Source of the DNA: Verrucomicrobiales bacterium | GTDB taxonomy: Bacteria > Verrucomicrobiota > Verrucomicrobiae > Limisphaerales > UBA1100 | Length of the DNA stretch: 25,607 nucleotides | Reading direction: 5' to 3' | Assembly: GCA_002721895.1 (NCBI GenBank) | Contig: PBLV01000009.1 | Coordinates: 18,181 to 43,787, forward strand | Shown here: piece after piece, positions 21,826 through 25,607 of the stretch | Numbering within the stretch: the first letter of the stretch is position 1 | How the letters are laid out: each line of letters starts with the position of its first letter | Notes under the pieces: generated by a model | The model's input: only the letters and a program-made list of their open reading frames with translations | The model's database searches: none | What the model was told of the DNA's origin: nothing | Translations under genes and position numbers: made by a program

Positions 21826-22728
21826 TCAATGTTTTTTGTTAGACAGAGCATCAATTTTTTCGCTCAACTTCGTTAGATTTTTTTCTATTTTCACGAAATC
21901 TTTCCGGGTGACGGTTTCGTTGGTCTCAGGGCCTGCGAATTTTTCCTGTTCTCTTTTTGCTTCTTCCATCCCATTAATCATCACGCCTACAAACAGATTG
22001 AACAGAATCATTGCACCCGCAATGGTGAAACTAACGAAATACAAGACCGCCCCATATGGAGAAGCCTCGGAGCGTATCATGTCGCGTGTGATCCCGACTG
22101 ATTGGAGGGTTTTATAAACTTGTTCGTCATAGCCAAAATGGTTGCTCCCGTACATGTTGATGTAGAGAATATCAGTCCATGCTTCGAAGGTCACAATCCG
22201 GTAAAGTGAAAGCATGGAAGTTTGGAGATTGCGGAAATGGAGGGGATCATTTTCCGAATACAGGAATGTTCCCATACACCCGTAGATGTAGAAAAGGAGA
22301 ACAGCCAGAAGAAAAACGTAGCCGATGGACGGAATACTGCGCAAAACGGCCCCCACCAGAATTTGAAGCTTGGGCAAGGCCGTGACGAGCCTCAACACAC
22401 GGAGCACGCGGGCCAATCGTAAAACTGCCGCGAAGCTGCCCGACTCAGAGGGAATTAGGCACACCGCAACAATGGCAAAATCGAACACGTTCCATGGATC
22501 GGAGAAATACTTCCACGGCAGGCGACCATGTGCGCCCATTTTTATAATAATTTCAATTATAAATATTCCAAGGATGGCCTTGTCCAGTCCGGTGAGGAGA
22601 TCTCCGTGTGATTCGCGCAGGGACGGATAGGTTTGCAGGCCGACCACTACGCCCGCGAGCAGGATGACGCCCAAGATGGCGTTTCTGAACCAGATGGCAT
22701 CAACGATTTTTTGGCACGACGACTGCAT
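21826..22728 (-). CDS. Voltage-gated cation channel, BacNav/NaChBac-like
   Basis: 300 residues with one six-transmembrane domain, so it should assemble as a homotetramer. S1 lies at about 16-30 and S2 about 46-63. S3 (DPWNVFDFAIVAVCLI) is at 77-92. The S4 voltage sensor has arginines at every third position, R104, R107, R110 and R113 (RLARVLRVLR). S5 is about 133-155. The pore loop reads TFEAWTD (180-186), equivalent to the NaChBac/NavAb TLESW filter, with Glu182 as the selectivity ring plus Asp186. S6 (VLYFVSFTIAGAMILFNLFVGVMINGMEEA) leads to a C-terminal helix with heptad-like spacing, as in BacNav. The loop between filter and S6 is unusually long (about 187-225). Na+ versus Ca2+ selectivity cannot be decided from sequence. 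It follows the LRR gene by 67 nt. Confidence 0.88.
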   Translation of the reverse strand: MQSSCQKIVDAIWFRNAILGVILLAGVVVGLQTYPSLRESHGDLLTGLDKAILGIFIIEIIIKMGAHGRLPWKYFSDPWNVFDFAIVAVCLIPSESGSFAAVLRLARVLRVLRLVTALPKLQILVGAVLRSIPSIGYVFLLAVLLFYIYGCMGTFLYSENDPLHFRNLQTSMLSLYRIVTFEAWTDILYINMYGSNHFGYDEQVYKTLQSVGITRDMIRSEASPYGAVLYFVSFTIAGAMILFNLFVGVMINGMEEAKREQEKFAGPETNETVTRKDFVKIEKNLTKLSEKIDALSNKKH

Positions 22729-22795
22729 GGGCGGTGGTGATGTGTCGCGCCATGATAAAAAGGGAGCCGACCGCGAGGCAAGCGGGTTTGGCCGG

Positions 22796-23668
22796 CTAGT
22801 CCTTGTTAAATTTGCAGAAAGGCATCAACTCAATGAGCCTGGCGATCTGTTTGTCGGAAACAAAGGTGCGCTTTGCATTGAAGTATTTTAAATCCTTGAA
22901 CGAACTGAAATGGCGGATGCCTTGGTCGGAAACGCGGGTGTCGTTAAAGGAGAGAAACTCCAGCCGCGACAGGTCCTTCAGGTTCTCCAGTCCTTCATCC
23001 CGAATTTCATTTTCGCTCAGGTCGAGATGCCGTAGATTAGACAAGCCCTTGAGATGAACCAGCCCGCGATGAGTGATGTTGGTTCCGGAAAGATTCAACG
23101 ACTCCAGTTGCGTCAGGCCGGCCAGATGTTTGAGGCCGATGTCGCTGACCTTGGTGGCGGCGAGCGAGAGGCGTCGCAGGGTCTGAATTTCCCGGAGGCA
23201 TTCCAAGCCGTCATCCCCGACCTCGGTTACGTCGACAATCAGGTCCCGCAACTTGGGAAGCGTGGCTAGGTGCTTCAGCCCTTCGTTGGTGATGGCGGTG
23301 TCTGTAATGTCCAGTTTTTCTAGGGACTCAATTTCCGCCAACCGCTCGAAGCCTTCGTCGGAGACCTTGAAACTGTATTTAAAATACGCAAGGCAAACCT
23401 CCGCATCATCGTTGTAATCCATCCGGCGGCAAACGGCATGGAGTGCCCCGGCGATGTCCTTGCCGTGTTTCTCCAGCGCCTTTAAAAAAGGATCCACCTG
23501 TGGTGGCGGGCCGGCATCCTGGGGCCGGGCGTCGGTCTCAGGGTCTGACTCGGGGATGTTTTCCCGCGGCGATTTCTCGGGGACAGGGGCTTCTTCATCG
23601 GGAGTGACAGCGGTGGGCTCCGGATTTTGTTCCGGTTCCGATCGCATCAATTTGTCGAGCCATCCCAT
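22796..23668 (-). CDS. Leucine-rich repeat protein
   Basis: 290 residues. No signal peptide or membrane span. Residues 15-60 are a disordered Pro/Glu/Asp-rich segment. From about 98 to the end there are seven to eight LRR units of 24 residues, pattern LxxLxLxxTxITDEGLKHLxxLxx (the bacterial/RNI-like type with the DxGLxxL helix). Examples are LEKLDITDTAITNEGLKHLA and LESLNLSGTNITHRGLVHLK. Such proteins are common in planctomycetes and verrucomicrobia and act as protein-binding scaffolds; the ligand is unknown. It lies between tRNA-Tyr and the channel gene on the same strand and may share a transcript with the channel. Confidence 0.85.
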   Translation of the reverse strand: MGWLDKLMRSEPEQNPEPTAVTPDEEAPVPEKSPRENIPESDPETDARPQDAGPPPQVDPFLKALEKHGKDIAGALHAVCRRMDYNDDAEVCLAYFKYSFKVSDEGFERLAEIESLEKLDITDTAITNEGLKHLATLPKLRDLIVDVTEVGDDGLECLREIQTLRRLSLAATKVSDIGLKHLAGLTQLESLNLSGTNITHRGLVHLKGLSNLRHLDLSENEIRDEGLENLKDLSRLEFLSFNDTRVSDQGIRHFSSFKDLKYFNAKRTFVSDKQIARLIELMPFCKFNKD

Positions 23669-23764
23669 GGACTTTTGGTAATCATGCGCTCAACCCTCCC
23701 ACGGCGCAAACTTCGGTTGTTTACAGCTTCAGGTTGGTGCATTTCCCGGCCGAAAAGGAAAAAA

Positions 23765-23849
23765 TGGTGGTAGGAACAGGATTCGAACCTGTGAAGGCTA
23801 AGCCAGCGGATTTACAGTCCGCCCCGTTTGACCGCTTCGGTATCCTACC
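23765..23849 (-). tRNA. tRNA-Tyr (anticodon GTA)
   Basis: 85 nt including an encoded CCA. Acceptor arms GGTAGGA (23849-23843) and TCCTACC (23775-23769) pair perfectly, followed by discriminator A and CCA. The anticodon stem GCGGA/TCCGC encloses the loop CTGTAAA with GTA at 23815-23813. The T arm contains GGTTCGAATCC. A long variable arm is present, as expected for the class II bacterial tRNA-Tyr. It is read toward the LRR gene. Confidence 0.96.
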
Positions 23850-23861
23850 ACGGGGCCGGGA

Positions 23862-23890
23862 AACGTAGAGGAAGGGGCGGCGCTTGTCAA
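23862..23890 (-). promoter_or_regulatory. tRNA-Tyr promoter
   Basis: On the minus strand a perfect TTGACA (23890-23885), a 17-nt spacer, and TACGTT (23867-23862). Transcription would start about 6-8 nt before the tRNA 5' end. Confidence 0.75.
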
Positions 23891-23920
23891 ACGCCTGCTC
23901 TGCGCGCATCATCGGCCCAC

Positions 23921-25267
23921 ATGTTTGATTCCCTGTCGGAAAAACTGCAGTCGGCATTCCGCAATCTACGCGGGCTGGGCAAGATTTCAGAGGACAACAT
24001 CGGCGAGGCCCTGCGCGAGGTTCGACTGGCGTTGCTGGAAGCCGATGTCAATTTCAAGGTGGCCAAGGAGTTCTTGGCGCGGGTGAAGGAGAAGACACTG
24101 GGGGAAGAGGTGATTCAGTCGGTGACGCCGGGCCAGCAGGTAATCAAAATCATCCATGATGAACTGGTGGGGCTGCTGGGCTCCGCCAATTCGAGGCTGG
24201 AGGTGGGGGGAAACCCGAGTTGTCTGATGTTGTGCGGACTGCACGGCGCGGGTAAGACGACGAGCGCGGGCAAGCTGGCGCGGCTATTGAAGAAACAAGG
24301 CCGTTCACCCCTGCTGGTGGCAGCGGATGTTTACCGGCCGGCAGCGATGGATCAGCTGGAGACGTTGGGTGGCCAGGTGGATGTGCCGGTTTACGTGCGT
24401 CGCGGCGAAAAGGACGTTCTGGAAATTGCGCGGGGTGCCTTGGATGAGGCGCGGGCGCAAAACTTGAACACCTTGATTTTTGATACGGCCGGCCGGCTAC
24501 AGGTGGATGAGGAACTGGTTCAGGAGTTGGTTCGGCTGCGTGATCTGGTGATGCCGCAGGAAATCCTGCTCGTTCTGGATGCGGCCACGGGACAGGAGGC
24601 CGTGAGTGTGGCGACTCATTTTGATGAGGCCTTGGGCATCACGGGCTCCGTGTTGACCAAGTTGGATGGTGATGCGCGGGGCGGCGCGGCACTGTCGATG
24701 AAAAGCGTGACCGGGCGGCCCATCAAGTTCATGGGCGTTGGCGAAAAACTTGACGAATTCGAGCCGTTTCATCCGGAGCGAATGGCGGGCCGAATCTTGG
24801 GAATGGGCGATGTGGTGAGTCTGGTGGAGAAGGCGGCCGAGACCATCGAGGAAGATGAAGCGCGCCGAATGGAGGAGAAATTGCGGAAGGGAACGTTTAC
24901 GCTGGAGGATTTCTTGGAGCAGATGCGGGCGATGAAAAAGCTGGGGCCGCTGGAAAACGTGCTGGGCATGTTGCCGGGCGGGGATCAAATGTTAAAGGAG
25001 GCCGACTTGTCCAAGGGCGAGAAGGAAATGCGCCGGATGGAAGGGCTGATTTGCGCGATGACACCTGGCGAAAGGCGGCAGCCGGACGTATTGAATGCAA
25101 GCCGGCGCAAGCGCATTGCGGCGGGCAGCGGTGTGTCGGTGGCGGAGGTGAACACGATGCTGAAAAAATTCTATGAAATGCAGGCCATGATGAAAAAGAT
25201 GGGCAAAATGCAGAAGATGATGGCACGCATGGGGGGTGGGTCGCTCTCTGGCCTGATGGGGCGCTAG
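23921..25267 (+). CDS. ffh: Signal recognition particle protein Ffh
   Basis: 448 residues from ATG 23921 ([18 protein letters not shown]), the canonical Ffh start. The in-frame ATG at 23828 would overlap the tRNA gene. Ffh binds signal sequences of nascent membrane proteins and 4.5S RNA, and docks with FtsY. The NG domain shows [15 protein letters not shown] (106-120), [41 protein letters not shown] and [26 protein letters not shown]. The methionine-rich M domain ends [17 protein letters not shown]. The usual neighbour rpsP is absent; a flagellin gene follows after 167 bp. Confidence 0.97.
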   Translation: MFDSLSEKLQSAFRNLRGLGKISEDNIGEALREVRLALLEADVNFKVAKEFLARVKEKTLGEEVIQSVTPGQQVIKIIHDELVGLLGSANSRLEVGGNPSCLMLCGLHGAGKTTSAGKLARLLKKQGRSPLLVAADVYRPAAMDQLETLGGQVDVPVYVRRGEKDVLEIARGALDEARAQNLNTLIFDTAGRLQVDEELVQELVRLRDLVMPQEILLVLDAATGQEAVSVATHFDEALGITGSVLTKLDGDARGGAALSMKSVTGRPIKFMGVGEKLDEFEPFHPERMAGRILGMGDVVSLVEKAAETIEEDEARRMEEKLRKGTFTLEDFLEQMRAMKKLGPLENVLGMLPGGDQMLKEADLSKGEKEMRRMEGLICAMTPGERRQPDVLNASRRKRIAAGSGVSVAEVNTMLKKFYEMQAMMKKMGKMQKMMARMGGGSLSGLMGR

Positions 25268-25293
25268 GCTTTTTTCTTGCGCCAACGCGATTT

Positions 25294-25308
25294 TTCAGGA
25301 AGCCTGAA
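25294..25308. repeat. Inverted repeat upstream of the flagellin gene
   Basis: TTCAGG-AAG-CCTGAA has 6-bp perfect arms. It lies 27 nt after the ffh stop and 126 nt before the flagellin ATG. Could be an operator or a short hairpin; no T-run follows, so terminator function is doubtful. Confidence 0.4.
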
Positions 25309-25434
25309 CCATCCCGCTGGCACATGGGATTTCCGCCCGGTTCGGAGGTTGCGTTTCTTCGACCATGGCTGAACTTCTCTTCCCGCCAAAGTCCAGGGGT
25401 CTGGTCCGGGTCCGCCAATCCGGAGACCGCCGCC

Positions 25435-25607
25435 ATGGTCATCAGGACAAACACGGTTGCTGCGTACACCGCGCGGACACTGTCGAACCAGACGAACGCG
25501 ATGACGCGATCTCTGGCCCGGCTGTCTTCGGGGCGGCGCATTGTCTCGCCAGAAGACGACCCCGGGGGGCTGGCAGTTAGCATGAAATTCACCGCGGAAA
25601 TCGCCCG
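25435..25607 (+). CDS. Flagellin, N-terminal part (cut by right edge)
   Basis: An open frame from ATG 25435 to the edge, 57 complete codons, with GGAG 9 nt upstream. It reads MVIRTNTVAAYTARTLSNQT, then NAMTRSLARLSSGRRIVSPEDDPGGLAVSMKF. This follows the flagellin D0/D1 helix pattern (MVINTNxxAxxAxRxLxxxxxxxxxSLxRLSSGxRINSAxDDxAGLAIS). The family subunit polymerises into the flagellar filament after export by the flagellar type III system. Longer open frames over the same bases on both strands are shadows. No sigma-28 (TAAA-N15-GCCGATAA) or sigma-54 promoter is evident upstream. The middle and C-terminal parts lie outside the window, so flagellin versus FlgL-like protein cannot be fully separated. 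Confidence 0.85.
   Translation, partial: MVIRTNTVAAYTARTLSNQTNAMTRSLARLSSGRRIVSPEDDPGGLAVSMKFTAEIA

Noticed and set aside
25315..25340. Sigma-54 promoter or a further 15-mer copy upstream of flagellin (CTGGCACATGGGATTTCC)
   Set aside because: The -12 TTGC element is missing, the 15-mer match is only about 10 of 15, and there is no -10-like hexamer at the expected spacing.
24897..25592. Long minus-strand frame at the right edge
   Set aside because: It overlaps the 3' end of ffh and the flagellin start, has Pro/Ser/Arg-rich composition and no recognisable domain.

Overview
The window is a chromosomal stretch of a Gram-negative-type, flagellated bacterium with mixed base composition. Most recognisable genes are single-copy housekeeping genes: hflX, miaA, lspA, dnaN, uppP, leuA, pgi, mnmG, ffh and tRNA-Tyr. 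The accessory proteins (NHL propeller, YwqK-like lipoprotein, DUF4399, LRR protein, GYF_2-AIM24, BacNav-type channel) fit the Verrucomicrobiota/PVC group best. That placement is inference, because no rRNA is present. dnaN with DnaA-box-like sites, and a perfect ParB-type parS palindrome inside mnmG, suggest the window lies not far from the replication origin.

Layout. 1-3023 (minus) is a compact run dnaN-lspA-miaA-hflX, with hflX cut by the left edge. 3216-5269 holds a cysteine desulfurase and a divergent uppP. 5333-9260 (plus) is a set of exported or membrane proteins: NHL propeller, small membrane protein, DUF4399 protein with a clear terminator, YwqK-like lipoprotein and a small secreted protein. 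9275-11111 (minus) is an AIM24-family gene followed by an SDR. 11206-16361 (plus) is the unusual part, described below. 16367-18142 (minus) is leuA behind a complete leucine attenuator. 18259-21797 is a translationally coupled pgi-mnmG pair. 21826-23849 (minus) is tRNA-Tyr, an LRR protein and a voltage-gated Na+/Ca2+ channel. 23921-25267 is ffh, and the first 57 codons of a flagellin run off the right edge.

The most interesting system is 11206-16361. A soluble HisKA_3 histidine kinase overlaps a NarL-family response regulator, followed by two more paralogous regulators. A ~75-bp element occurs five times in the following 3 kb, upstream of regulator 2, regulator 3, a small protein, a 42-residue single-span membrane protein, and a second small protein paralogous to the first. 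Each copy starts with a 15-bp motif matching TARGVRAWWCCCBTA (one copy has one mismatch). About 49-53 bp later comes a -10-like AT-rich hexamer followed by GC, and the copy ends with a GGCAG/CGCAG box. The arrangement looks like an autoregulated regulon in which the regulators control each other and a set of small proteins of unknown function. The element, the small-protein family and the membrane peptides are not explained by any family I recognise.

Start codons were chosen from family N-termini, Shine-Dalgarno-like sequence or the mapped elements, and are flagged where uncertain.
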